Source: Pseudomonadota bacterium (lineage in GTDB: Bacteria > Pseudomonadota > Gammaproteobacteria > Steroidobacterales > Steroidobacteraceae). Taken from it: a stretch of DNA of 64,000 nt. Below, piece after piece: positions 43,731 to 54,029 of this stretch. The notes beneath the pieces were generated by a model, which ran no database searches, was not told the origin of the DNA, and saw only the letters and a program-made list of their open reading frames with translations. The stretch spans positions 56,906 through 120,905 of the forward strand of contig JANXWS010000017.1 in NCBI GenBank assembly GCA_025351005.1, written 5' to 3'. The position numbers were made by a program, and so were the translations under genes. Every line of letters starts with the position of its first letter. The first letter of the stretch is position 1.

Positions 43731-45299
43731 TCAGTAGTTCGAGTCCGGAAACGACGCCTTGCGGCGCGCCATGAAGTCGTTGAGCGCCTCGTCGATCGCG
43801 ACGTCGAGCGGCGGCGCCTCGTAATCGGCAAGCTGCTTCTTCCACAGCGCATTGGCGCGCTTGGCCATGTCGCCCGCGCCCTCCGCCTCCCACTGCTCGA
43901 AACTGTTGTTGTCGGCGAGCGGCGAGCGGTAAAAGGCGTTCTCGAAGTTGGCCTGCGTGTGCGCGCAGCCGAGGAAGTGCTTGCCGGGCCCGACCTCCCT
44001 GATCGCGTCCATCGCCTGGGCGTTCTCGCTCATGTCGACGCCGGCCAGCAGCGTGTGCATCATGCCGGCCTGGTCCGCGTCCATCACGAACTTCTCGTAG
44101 CCCATTGCGAGCCCACCCTCGAGCCAGCCCGCGGTGTGCAGCACGAAGTTGACGCCGGCGAGACAGGTCGGCACGAGCGTGTTGGCCGACTCGTAGGCGG
44201 CCTGCGCATCGGCGATCTTCGAGGCGCACAGGCCGCCGCCCGAGCGGAACGGCACGCCCAGCCGCCGCGCCAGCGCCGCCATGACGTACAGCACGAGCGC
44301 TGGCTCCGGCGTGCCGAAGGTCGGCGCGCCCGACTGCATCGATATCGACGAGGCGAAGCTGCCGAAGACCACCGGCGCGCCCGGGTTGATCAGCTGCGCA
44401 AATGCCATGCCCGCCAGCGACTCGGCCAGCGTCTGCGCCGCGGTGCCGGCGACCGTCACCGGCGACATGGCGCCGGCGAGGATGAAGGGCGTCACGATGA
44501 CCGCCTGGTTCTCGCGCGCGTACACCTTGAGCGCGCCGAGCATCGTAGCGTCGAAGGTCATCGGCGAGTTCGCGTTGATCAGGCTGACGATCATCGTCTT
44601 CGGCCGTCCGGTCACCGGATCCTCGATGTCCTGGCCGAACGCGATCTTGGCCATCGCGACCGTGTCCTCGGCGCGCTCCGGCGCCGTGACCGAGCCCATG
44701 AACGGCTTGTCGCTGAACTTGATGTGGCTGTAGACCATCTCCAGGTGGCGCTTGTTGACCGGCAGGTCGACCGGCTCGCAGATCGTGCCGCCGGAATGGT
44801 GCAGTCCGTGCGCGACGTAGGCGAGCTTGACGAAGTTGCGGAAGTCCTCGATGCGCGCGTAGCGGCGGCCGTCGTCGAGGTTGCGTATGAACGGCGAGCC
44901 GTAGGCGGGCGCGAACACCGTGTGCGGGCCGCCGATGACGACGCTGCGCTCCGGATTGCGGGCGTGCTGCACGAACTGCCGGGGCGCGCTCTTCTGGATC
45001 AGCGAGCGGCACAGGCCGCGCGGGAAGTGCACGCGCTCGCCGGCGACGTCGGCGCCGGCGTCCTTCCAGAGCGCGAGGGCCTCCGGGTCGTCGCGGAAGT
45101 CGATGCCGACCTCGGCGAGGATCGTCTCGGCGTTCTGCTCGATCGTCACGAGGCCTTCCTCGCCGAGCACCTCGTAGTACGGGATCGAGCGCGTGATGTA
45201 CGGCACCGAGACCGAGCCGCGCGCGGCGCGCGCGGCGCGCTTCGCCTCGCGGCCACCGCCGCGGCTGCGGCGCAGCGTGCCGGCCTGCTGCTCATCCAT
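43731..45299 (-). CDS. MttB-superfamily methyltransferase, non-pyrrolysine (paralogue 4)
   Basis: A 522-residue COG5598 protein, close paralogue of the one at 13.1 kb: QHARNPERSVVIGGPHTVFA, DFRNFVKLAYVAHGLHHSGG, EPVDLPVNKRHLEMVYSHIK, GAPTFGTPEPALVLYVMAAL and REVGPGKHFLGCAHT. There is no in-frame TAG. It lies 59 nt behind choV on the same strand, so it is probably expressed with the choline transporter; that makes glycine betaine, or choline itself, the leading candidate substrate for transfer of a methyl group to the corrinoid protein at 33.6 kb. A good ribosome site (AGGAGA) precedes the ATG. The N-terminal 30 residues are basic and unstructured. Confidence 0.9.
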   Translation of the reverse strand: MDEQQAGTLRRSRGGGREAKRAARAARGSVSVPYITRSIPYYEVLGEEGLVTIEQNAETILAEVGIDFRDDPEALALWKDAGADVAGERVHFPRGLCRSLIQKSAPRQFVQHARNPERSVVIGGPHTVFAPAYGSPFIRNLDDGRRYARIEDFRNFVKLAYVAHGLHHSGGTICEPVDLPVNKRHLEMVYSHIKFSDKPFMGSVTAPERAEDTVAMAKIAFGQDIEDPVTGRPKTMIVSLINANSPMTFDATMLGALKVYARENQAVIVTPFILAGAMSPVTVAGTAAQTLAESLAGMAFAQLINPGAPVVFGSFASSISMQSGAPTFGTPEPALVLYVMAALARRLGVPFRSGGGLCASKIADAQAAYESANTLVPTCLAGVNFVLHTAGWLEGGLAMGYEKFVMDADQAGMMHTLLAGVDMSENAQAMDAIREVGPGKHFLGCAHTQANFENAFYRSPLADNNSFEQWEAEGAGDMAKRANALWKKQLADYEAPPLDVAIDEALNDFMARRKASFPDSNY

Positions 45300-45318
45300 G
45301 GGGATCCGATCTCCTGGC

Positions 45319-45354
45319 CCGATGGCCGAGTATGGTCACCGGCCCGGCCATCGG
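45319..45354 (-). other. Intercistronic 10-bp hairpin between choV and mttB paralogue 4
   Basis: CCGATGGCCG (45319-45328) pairs perfectly with CGGCCATCGG (45345-45354) over a 16-nt loop. It lies in the 59-nt gap between the choV stop and the methyltransferase start and has no T-run after it on either strand. It may stabilise the upstream mRNA or attenuate transcription into the methyltransferase gene. Confidence 0.5.
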
Positions 45355-45358
45355 CTGC

Positions 45359-46584
<1,226 letters not shown>

Positions 46585-46588
<4 letters not shown>

Positions 46589-48423
46589 GTCCGCGCTCCG
46601 TCGTCCGCCGGTCGCGTGATGCGGTCGAGGATGACGGCGAGCAGCACGATCGCAAGCCCGGCCTCGAAGCCCATGCCGACCTGCACCGTGCCGAGCGCGC
46701 GCACCACCGGCACGCCCAGCCCGCCCGCACCCACCAGCGCCGCGATCACGACCATCGACAGGCTCAGCATGATGCACTGTGTGATGCCAGCGATGATCGT
46801 TGGCGCGGCGCTCGGCAGCTCGACCTTGAGCAGCAGCTGCAGCCGCGTCGCACCGAAGGCTTCGCCCGCCTCGAGCAGTGCCTTCGGCACCGACGAGATG
46901 CCGAGATGCGTGAGGCGGATCGGCGCCGGCAGCGCGAAGATCACCGTCGAGATCAGGCCCGGCACGACGCCGAGCCCGAACAGCACGAGCGTCGGCGTCA
47001 GGTAGACGAAGGTCGGCAGCGTCTGCATCAGGTCGAGCACCGGCCGCAGGACGGCATAGAGCCCCGGACGGCGGGCGGCCGCGATACCTAGCGGCACGCC
47101 GAGCAGCGTCGAGACGAACGCGGCCACCAGCACGAGCGCCAGTGTCTCGAGCGTCGCGTCCCAGTAGCCCTGGTTCATGATGAACAGCAGCGCCAGCGCG
47201 ACGAAGAGCGCGAGCGGCAGCGAGCGCCGCAGCCAGAGCGCGAGCAGCGCAACCGCGGCGATCAGCAGCGGCGCCGGCAGCAGCCCGAGCAGCGACCCGA
47301 CCAGGTCGATGCTGGTGCGCACCACGATCTTGACGCCGTCGAAGAAGCCGAGCCCGTGCTGCTTGAGGTAATCGACGCCGCGCGTGACGGTGTCGCCGAC
47401 CGGGATCTTGTGGCTCGTCACCCAGCTCTCGAACGCCGCGACCGGCTTCTGGGCCGCGCCGTGGTCGAGGGCTGCGCTCGCCGGGCCGCCAGCAAAGGTC
47501 GTGACGCCGGCGAGCCATGCGGTGACCGTGTCGCGGTGGGCGAGGATCCAGTCGGCGGCGGCCGCGTCCGGCGGCTGGTGGCCGTCGAGGATCCGGCCCA
47601 TCAGCTCGCTCTCGCCGCGCAGCGTGAATTTGAGATTCTGGAGCAGCCGGCCGACGTTCGGGCAGGCGGCCGAATAGCCCGCCCGGGTATTCGTGTAGAC
47701 CGCCGCGCCGCCGAAGTTGGCGCCAAAGGTCGCGTCGCCGCCGGCGAGGTAGCGCAGGTCGAAGCGCGTGTTCATCGGGTGCGGGTCCCAGCCGAGGAAC
47801 ACGATGGGCTCGCGGGCGCGGATCGCGCGCTCGACCTCGGCCAGCATGCCCTGTTCGCTCGACTCGACCAGCTTGAAGCTGCCGAGCCCGAACTGGTTCT
47901 CGCCGATGATCTTGAGTACCAGTCGGTTGCCGTCGTTGCCGGGCTCGATGCCGTACAGCGACGAGTGCAAGGCGACTTCGAAGCGACGGATGTCGGCGAA
48001 GCTCCGCAGGCCCGACTCGTAGGCGTAGGCCGGCACCGCGAGCGTGTACTTCGCGCCCTCGAGGTTCGCGCCCAGCACCTCGACCGAGTGGTCCTGCACG
48101 TAGGGCCGCCGATCCGCCTCCATCGACGGCATCCAGTTGCCGAGGAACACGTCGATGTCGCGGTTCTTCATCGAGGCGTAAGTCACCGGCACCGACAGCA
48201 CCGTGATCGCGGGCTCGTACCCGAGTTCGCGGAGCAGCCGCCCGAACAGTGCCGTCGTCGCCGTCACGTCGGTCCAGCCGATGTCGGCAAGCCGGACGCC
48301 GTGGCAGCCGGGGCCTTCGGCGGCGCGGCCGGGTTGCGGGACGAGGGTCGCCGCGAGCAGTACGGCCGCTAGCGCCGCGCAGCGGCCTGCCGGCGATCGG
48401 ACTCGTGGCGGGACGGCCGTCAT
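46585..48423 (-). CDS. choXW: Choline-binding protein fused to ProW-type permease
   Basis: A 612-residue fusion. After a signal sequence (cleavage or anchor near residue 34) comes a ChoX/OpuAC-type binding domain (about 38-345), then a ProW/ChoW permease with several membrane segments (about 370-605), including the EAA-like loop EAGEAFGATRLQLLLKVELP. The choline box of S. meliloti ChoX, recalled as Trp43, Asp45, Trp90, Tyr119, Asn156 and Trp205, is kept at a constant offset of +7: Trp50, Asp52, Trp97, Tyr126, Asn163 and Trp212. This argues for choline or a close analogue as ligand. The binding domain is N-terminal, the reverse of OpuABC-like fusions. The gene is divergent from the BetI-BetB fusion. 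Confidence 0.85.
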
Positions 48424-48477
48424 GACGCTTCCCTTGACCCCATAGATGCCCGGTCGGCATCATTCCCATGGTCGCGA

Positions 48478-48493
48478 CTGAATAGCTGTTCAA
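48478..48493. promoter_or_regulatory. BetI-like operator candidate 1
   Basis: CTGAATAGCTGTTCAA lies in the 242-nt gap between the transporter and betI-betB. Including flanking bases (48477-48494) seven of nine position pairs are complementary, and it resembles the TTGAA-centred palindrome bound by BetI in enterobacteria and pseudomonads. It is 55 nt upstream of the transporter start and probably overlaps that promoter. Confidence 0.5.
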
Positions 48494-48617
48494 TCGGCCC
48501 GCTGTCAAGCACGCTGGTATCTCGCAACCGGTTGATTAGAAAGCCCGCCAGCCGCACACTGCCGATCTCCCGCCAGCCTGACACCCGGACCGGGTCCGGG
48601 CCCAATGGGGCACGACG

Positions 48618-48633
48618 CTGAACACTCAGTCAA
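48618..48633. promoter_or_regulatory. BetI-like operator candidate 2
   Basis: CTGAACACTCAGTCAA shares the CTGAA and TCAA ends and 10 of 16 positions with candidate 1, 140 nt away. It is 33 nt upstream of the GTG of the BetI-BetB fusion, a suitable place for autorepression. It is less symmetrical than site 1. Confidence 0.4.
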
Positions 48634-48665
48634 AGAAGGGCCAGACAGCCGCCGACGCGGCGACC

Positions 48666-50717
48666 GTGCACCTGCCGGCGCGCGAGCGTCCCGAGCAGGA
48701 CCGGCGTGACCAGTTGATCGAGGTGGCGATCGATTGTCTAGCCGAATGCGGCTTCGTCGGCAGCACGCTCGCGCAGATCGCCGGTCGGGCCGGCGTCTCG
48801 CCCGGCCTGATCGCGCACTACTTCGGCGACAAGGACGCCCTGCTCGAGGCGGCCTTCCGGCGCCTCAACCGTCGCGTCCACGACAACGTCCGCGCCAAGC
48901 TCAGGCTCGCGTGCACGCCGCGCGGCCGGGTGCAGGCGATCATCGATGCGAACCTCGCCCCGGAGGAGTTCAACCAGCGGACCGGCAACGCCTGGCTCGC
49001 GTTCTGGGGTCAGCTTCTGCATGTCGAGCCGCTGTTGCGGGTGCAGCAGGCCTACCAGGGCCGGATGCTGTCGAACTTGCGCCACGCGCTCCGCCAGCTG
49101 CTGCCGGGCGAGGAGGCCGAGTCGCTGGCGACAATGATCGCGGCGATGATCGACGGCGTCTGGTTGCGGGCGGCGCTCTCGAGATGGCGCGAGGCCGACA
49201 GTGAGGCGGCGCGCGCGCTGCTGACGGCGCTCGTTGACGGCCGGCTCCGGGAGCGCGCCCGGCCGGCTGCCGCGGCGACGGCCGGTTCCGCGGCGTCGAC
49301 GGGCGCCGGGGCCCGGCATTTGCGCACGATCAATCCCGCCACCGGACGGACGCTCGCCGAGCTCGACGTCGACGGCCCCGCCGCGATCGACGCGGCGGTC
49401 GCTGCTGCGACCGCCGCGCAGCGGCGCTGGGCCGCGATGACCGGCGCCGAGCGCGGCCGGATCCTGCGGCGCGCCGCGGACTGCCTGCGGGCGCGCAACG
49501 CCGAGCTTGCCCTGCTCGAGACCCGGGATACCGGCAAGCCGATCCAGGAGACCAGCGTCGTCGACGTGGCATCCGGTGCCGACTGCCTCGAGTACTACGC
49601 GGGTCTCGCCGCAACCCTGGCCGGTGAACACCTCGACCTGGGGCCGGGCGCCTTCGGCTACACGCGCCGCGAGCCGCTCGGGGTCGTGGCCGGCATCGGC
49701 GCGTGGAACTACCCGCTGCAGATCGCCTGCTGGAAGTCCGCCCCGGCACTCGCCTGCGGCAACGCGATGATCTTCAAGCCCGCCGAACTGACGCCGCTGA
49801 CCGCGATCGAGTTGCGGCGCGCATTCGACGACGCGGGCCTGCCGCCCGGCGTCTTCCAGGTCGTGCAGGGCTTCGCCGACACCGGCCGGCTGCTGACGCG
49901 CCACGCCGGGATCCGCAAGGTGTCGCTGACCGGCGCGGCCGGCACCGGTTGCGCGGTGATGGCCGACGCGGCCGGCACGCTCAAGCACGTCACGCTCGAG
50001 CTCGGCGGCAAGTCGCCGCTGATCGTCTTCGACGACGCGACGCTCGACAACGCCGTCGGCGGGGCGCTGCTCGCCAACTTCTACTCGGCCGGCGAGGTCT
50101 GCTCGAACGGCACGCGCGTGTTCGTGCAGCGCGGCATCAAGGCCGCCTTCCTCGAGCGGCTCAAGGCCAGGGTGCTGGCACTGCGGGTCGGCGACCCGGA
50201 GGATCCGCGCACGCAGGTCGGCTCGCTGATCTCCGAGGCGCACATGGAGAAGGTGCTCGGTTACATCGCCCGCGGCCGCGCCGAGGGCGCGCGGCTGCTG
50301 GTCGGCGGGCATCGCGTCACCAGCGGCGACCTCGCGAACGGGTTTTTCGTCAGTCCCACCGTGTTCGACGGCTGCCACGACGACATGGCGGTGGTGCGCG
50401 AGGAGATCTTCGGCCCGGTGATGAGCGTGCTCGAGTTCGAGCTCGAGGACGAGGTGATCGCGCGCGCCAACGACACGGACTACGGACTCGCGGCGGGCGT
50501 CTTCACCAACGACCTGACCCGGGCGCACCGCGTCATCGCTCGCCTCGAGGCCGGCACCTGCTGGATCAACCACTACAACGTGACGCCGATCGAGCTGCCG
50601 TTCGGCGGCTACAAGCGTTCGGGACTCGGCCGCGAGAACGGCCGCGCGGCGATCGAACATTACACGCAGCTGAAGAGCGTCTACGTCGCGATGGGTGACG
50701 TCGACGCGCCCTACTGA
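48666..50717 (+). CDS. betB: BetI repressor - betaine aldehyde dehydrogenase fusion
   Basis: A single 683-residue frame with GTG start. Residues 1-198 are a full BetI-type TetR repressor: HTH in [36 protein letters not shown], and BetI core [20 protein letters not shown] and [12 protein letters not shown]. An Ala/Gly/Ser linker (201-217) leads into betaine aldehyde dehydrogenase from [15 protein letters not shown] to the C-terminus. Catalytic residues are present: Asn348 ([16 protein letters not shown]), Lys371 (FKPAELTPL), Glu445 ([14 protein letters not shown]) and Cys479 ([12 protein letters not shown]). The first ~22 residues of a free BetB are missing, replaced by the linker. It should oxidise betaine aldehyde to glycine betaine and also bind operator DNA, linking enzyme and repressor. 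The gene lies upstream of betA, and two candidate operators lie upstream of it. Confidence 0.9.
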   Translation: MHLPARERPEQDRRDQLIEVAIDCLAECGFVGSTLAQIAGRAGVSPGLIAHYFGDKDALLEAAFRRLNRRVHDNVRAKLRLACTPRGRVQAIIDANLAPEEFNQRTGNAWLAFWGQLLHVEPLLRVQQAYQGRMLSNLRHALRQLLPGEEAESLATMIAAMIDGVWLRAALSRWREADSEAARALLTALVDGRLRERARPAAAATAGSAASTGAGARHLRTINPATGRTLAELDVDGPAAIDAAVAAATAAQRRWAAMTGAERGRILRRAADCLRARNAELALLETRDTGKPIQETSVVDVASGADCLEYYAGLAATLAGEHLDLGPGAFGYTRREPLGVVAGIGAWNYPLQIACWKSAPALACGNAMIFKPAELTPLTAIELRRAFDDAGLPPGVFQVVQGFADTGRLLTRHAGIRKVSLTGAAGTGCAVMADAAGTLKHVTLELGGKSPLIVFDDATLDNAVGGALLANFYSAGEVCSNGTRVFVQRGIKAAFLERLKARVLALRVGDPEDPRTQVGSLISEAHMEKVLGYIARGRAEGARLLVGGHRVTSGDLANGFFVSPTVFDGCHDDMAVVREEIFGPVMSVLEFELEDEVIARANDTDYGLAAGVFTNDLTRAHRVIARLEAGTCWINHYNVTPIELPFGGYKRSGLGRENGRAAIEHYTQLKSVYVAMGDVDAPY

Positions 50718-50730
50718 AGGGACGGCGGCA

Positions 50731-52392
50731 GTGGACGATCCGAGCTTCGACTATGTCATCGTGGGCGCGGGCTCAGCGGGCTGCGTGCTGGCCAATCGCC
50801 TGACCGCCGACGGCCGGCATTCGGTGCTGCTGCTCGAGCACGGCGGCTCCGATCGCTCGGTGTTCATCCAGATGCCGTCGGCGCTTGCGATACCGATGAA
50901 CCGCAGGCGCTACAACTGGTTCTACCACACGGAATCTGAGCCGGGCCTCGGCGGGCGACGCATGCACACGCCGCGCGGCAAGGTGCTCGGCGGCTCCTCG
51001 TCGATCAACGGCCTCGTCTACGTGCGCGGCCACGCGCTCGACTACGAGGAGTGGGAAACGCTCGGCGCGACCGGCTGGGGCTACCGCGACGTGCTGCCGT
51101 ACTTCAAGCGGGCGGAACGGCGTGCGCAGGGCGGCGACGACTATCGCGGCGGCGACGGGCCGCTCGCCACCCGCTACGGCACACTCGCGAACCCGCTGCA
51201 CGCGGCCTGGCTAGAGGCCGGCCGCGAGGCCGGTTACGGGTCAACGGCGGACATCAACGGCTTCCGTCAGGAAGGCTTCGGGCGCATGGACATGACGGTC
51301 GACCGCGGCGTGCGCGCGAGTACCGCGAACGCCTACCTCCGGCCTGCGCGCAGCCGCAGCAACCTGTGCGTCTGGACGCACGCGCGGGTCTCGCGCGTGC
51401 TCGTCGAGGGGCGGCGCGCAACTGGCGTCCGCCTGACGCGCGGCGGGCGCGAGCACAGCGTGCGGGCGCGCCGCGAAGTGCTGCTCGCCGCGGGCGCGAT
51501 CAACTCGCCGCAGCTGCTCAAGCTCTCCGGCATCGGCCCGGGACTCGAGCTGCAGCAGTTCGGGATTCCGGTCGTGGCCGACCTGCCCGGCGTCGGCGAG
51601 AACCTGCAGGACCATCTCGAGTTCTATTTCCAGGTCGCCTGCCAGCAGCCGGTGACGCTCTATTCAGTCATGAATCCGCTCGCGAAGCTCGGCATCGGCG
51701 TGCGCTGGATGCTGTTCAGGGACGGGCTCGGCGCCACGAACCACTTCGAGACCTGCGCCTTCATCCGGAGCCGGGCGGGCATCCCGTATCCGGACATCGA
51801 GTACCACTTCCTGCCGATGGCCGTCAGCTACGACGGTTCCTCGCTCGCGAAGGAGCACGGCTTCCAGGCCCATGTCGGGCCGATGCGCTCGAAAAGCCGC
51901 GGCTGGGTGCGACTCGCCTCGCCGGACCCGGCGGACAAACCACGGATCCTGTTCAACTACCTGAGCCACCCCGACGACCTGGTCGAGTTCCGGGCCTGCG
52001 TCCGCCTGACGCGCGAGATCTTCGCGCAGCCGGCATTCGACCGTTTTCGCGGCCGCGAGATCGCGCCGGGGCCGGCCGTGCAGAGCGACGCGGAGATCGA
52101 CGAGTTCATCCGCCGGAAGGTCGAAAGCGCCTACCACCCGTCGTGCAGCTGCCGAATGGGCGCCGCCGGCGACCGCTACGCCGTGGTCGACCCGGAGACG
52201 CGCGTGCACGGCCTCGACGCGCTCCGGGTCATCGACTCCTCGATCATGCCGACGATTACGAACGGCAATCTCAACGCGCCGACCATCATGGTGGCCGAGA
52301 AGGCCGCCGACCACATCCTCGGCAGGCCGTTGCTGCCGCCGCTCGACGTGCCGCTTTACACGGCCCCCGACTGGCGCCTGCGCCAGCGCTGA
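50731..52392 (+). CDS. betA: Choline dehydrogenase
   Basis: A 553-residue GMC oxidoreductase. The FAD fold is FDYVIVGAGSAGCVLANRL; GMC signatures are HTPRGKVLGGSSSINGLVYV and LLAAGAINSPQLLKLSGIGP; the C-terminal active-site region is SAYHPSCSCRMG and VIDSSIMPTITNGNLNAPTI. It oxidises choline to betaine aldehyde at the inner membrane, feeding electrons to the respiratory chain. GTG at 50731 is preferred over the GTG at 50695 because AAGGGA lies 8 nt before it and the protein then begins just before the FAD fold. It follows the BetI-BetB gene by 13 nt. Confidence 0.92.
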   Translation: MDDPSFDYVIVGAGSAGCVLANRLTADGRHSVLLLEHGGSDRSVFIQMPSALAIPMNRRRYNWFYHTESEPGLGGRRMHTPRGKVLGGSSSINGLVYVRGHALDYEEWETLGATGWGYRDVLPYFKRAERRAQGGDDYRGGDGPLATRYGTLANPLHAAWLEAGREAGYGSTADINGFRQEGFGRMDMTVDRGVRASTANAYLRPARSRSNLCVWTHARVSRVLVEGRRATGVRLTRGGREHSVRARREVLLAAGAINSPQLLKLSGIGPGLELQQFGIPVVADLPGVGENLQDHLEFYFQVACQQPVTLYSVMNPLAKLGIGVRWMLFRDGLGATNHFETCAFIRSRAGIPYPDIEYHFLPMAVSYDGSSLAKEHGFQAHVGPMRSKSRGWVRLASPDPADKPRILFNYLSHPDDLVEFRACVRLTREIFAQPAFDRFRGREIAPGPAVQSDAEIDEFIRRKVESAYHPSCSCRMGAAGDRYAVVDPETRVHGLDALRVIDSSIMPTITNGNLNAPTIMVAEKAADHILGRPLLPPLDVPLYTAPDWRLRQR

Positions 52393-52411
52393 GCGCGGCC
52401 GCGGCGCCCCG

Positions 52412-53821
52412 TCAGGCCGCGGGATCGAGGCCTGCGTCGGCGGCCGCCGCTGCGCGAATGTCGGCCTCTACGTCGAGCGAGCGGCACGCAAGCAGGTAGA
52501 CGAGCGTCGACACCGGCAGCCCGACCATCATCGCCACGTCGGCGCCGCCCAGCTGGCGCGCGAAGTAGCCCGTGTACGAGGGTGTGCTGAAGAACGGCAC
52601 CATCGACAGGAAGCCCGCGCCGTAGGCCGTCAGGCCACGCCAGTTCCAGCGCCCATACATGCCGCGCGGGTTGAAGATCTCGCGCACCGAGTAGTGGCCG
52701 CGCCGCACGTAGTAGAAGTCGACCAGGTTGATCGCGGTCCACGGCGTGAACAGGTACAGCAGGATCGCCAGGAACTCGTCGAAGCCGTGCACGAAGTCCT
52801 TCGATGCGGTCAGCGCGAGTCCGGTCGCGACCACCCAGGAGAGCGCGATCGTGACGACGCGCTGGCCGGTCGTCGGGCGCAGCGGCTTCAGCGAGTCCGC
52901 GACGCTCAGCAGCGTGAGCGAGGCGCCGTAGAAGTTGAGAGTAGTGATCGTCACGAGCCCGAGGAGCGAGGCGATCAGGAGCGGCGTCCCGGATCCCGGC
53001 AGCACGGAGTCCGCGGCCGCCTTGATCGCGGGCGTGAGTGCGAGCTTCGGGAACATGGCGGCAGCGACGGTGCCGACCAGCATCGTCCAGGCGCCGCCGA
53101 TGAAGGCGCCAAGGTAGGTCCACCAGAACGACGCCGCGACGCCCACGTTGCGCGGCAGATAGCGCGAGTAGTCGGAGACGTAGATCGACCAGGAGAGCTG
53201 GTAGGAGGCGGCGGCGAACAGCTGCACCAGGAACGGCACCAGCCGGAAATCGCCGAGGTCGAGCTGCGCCGCCGGAAAATGCGCCGAGGTGACCGCCACC
53301 GTCATGACCAGCAGGCCGGCGATCAGGATTGCGGCCAGCAGCCGCTGGGCGCGGTGGATCCAGTCGTAGCCTACGACCGCGAGCGCCGCCGCGAGCAGTC
53401 CGAGCACCGGCATCGTGACGTAGCGGTCGCTGCCGTAGAGCGTCGTCATCGTGTCGGCAGCGAGCAGCTGGTTGAAGGCGTTGAAGCCGATGTAGGTGAT
53501 GAGCGCCACGCCCCAGACGAGCAGCGCGCCGAGATAGCCGAACTGCGGCCGCGACTGGATCATTTGCGGCAGTCCCAGCTGCGGCCCCTGGGTCGAGTGG
53601 AACGCCATGAAGAACGTGCCGAGCACGCAGCCGGCCAGCACCGCGATCGCCATCCAGGCGAGGTTGCCGCCGACGGCGATGCCGACGGCGCCGGTGGCGA
53701 TCGTCGCTAGGTGGGCGTCGCCGGTGAACCAGACGGGCAAGAGGTGCCAGACCTTGCCGTGACGCTCGGCCAGGGGCACGTAGTCGATCGAATGGTGCTC
53801 GATCAGCGGTCGGTCGGTCAT
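52412..53821 (-). CDS. NCS1-family nucleobase/cation symporter
   Basis: A 469-residue transporter with about twelve hydrophobic segments. It is of the purine-cytosine permease/NCS1 family: IDYVPLAERHGKVWHLLPVW, FTGDAHLATIATGAVGIAVG, GLPQMIQSRPQFGYLGALLV and SDYSRYLPRNVGVAASFWW. Substrates in this family are cytosine, purines, hydantoins or thiamine precursors. It faces betA tail to tail and may or may not belong to choline metabolism. The ATG at 53821 follows GAGAAG. Confidence 0.85.
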   Translation of the reverse strand: MTDRPLIEHHSIDYVPLAERHGKVWHLLPVWFTGDAHLATIATGAVGIAVGGNLAWMAIAVLAGCVLGTFFMAFHSTQGPQLGLPQMIQSRPQFGYLGALLVWGVALITYIGFNAFNQLLAADTMTTLYGSDRYVTMPVLGLLAAALAVVGYDWIHRAQRLLAAILIAGLLVMTVAVTSAHFPAAQLDLGDFRLVPFLVQLFAAASYQLSWSIYVSDYSRYLPRNVGVAASFWWTYLGAFIGGAWTMLVGTVAAAMFPKLALTPAIKAAADSVLPGSGTPLLIASLLGLVTITTLNFYGASLTLLSVADSLKPLRPTTGQRVVTIALSWVVATGLALTASKDFVHGFDEFLAILLYLFTPWTAINLVDFYYVRRGHYSVREIFNPRGMYGRWNWRGLTAYGAGFLSMVPFFSTPSYTGYFARQLGGADVAMMVGLPVSTLVYLLACRSLDVEADIRAAAAADAGLDPAA

Positions 53822-54029
53822 GCGCTTCTCGCTCGGTCGGTCGGCAGGACGCGCCGATGCCGGTACCGTCCACAGAATACATGGTCGCATCGCGCCGGTA
53901 CCGGCGGCGAACGGTCGCGACCCGGCGCCGATCGGAGCACGGGCGCCGGTGGTCCAGGAATCCCCGATCTGCGAGACTCCGATGCCGGCCACGAGACCGG
54001 AACGACGGCCGTCATCAGCGAGGATCGCC

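Noticed and set aside
2011..45299. Pyrrolysine (TAG) codons in the MttB genes
   Set aside because: All four frames are open through full family length with no in-frame TAG, and no pylTSBCD genes are seen.
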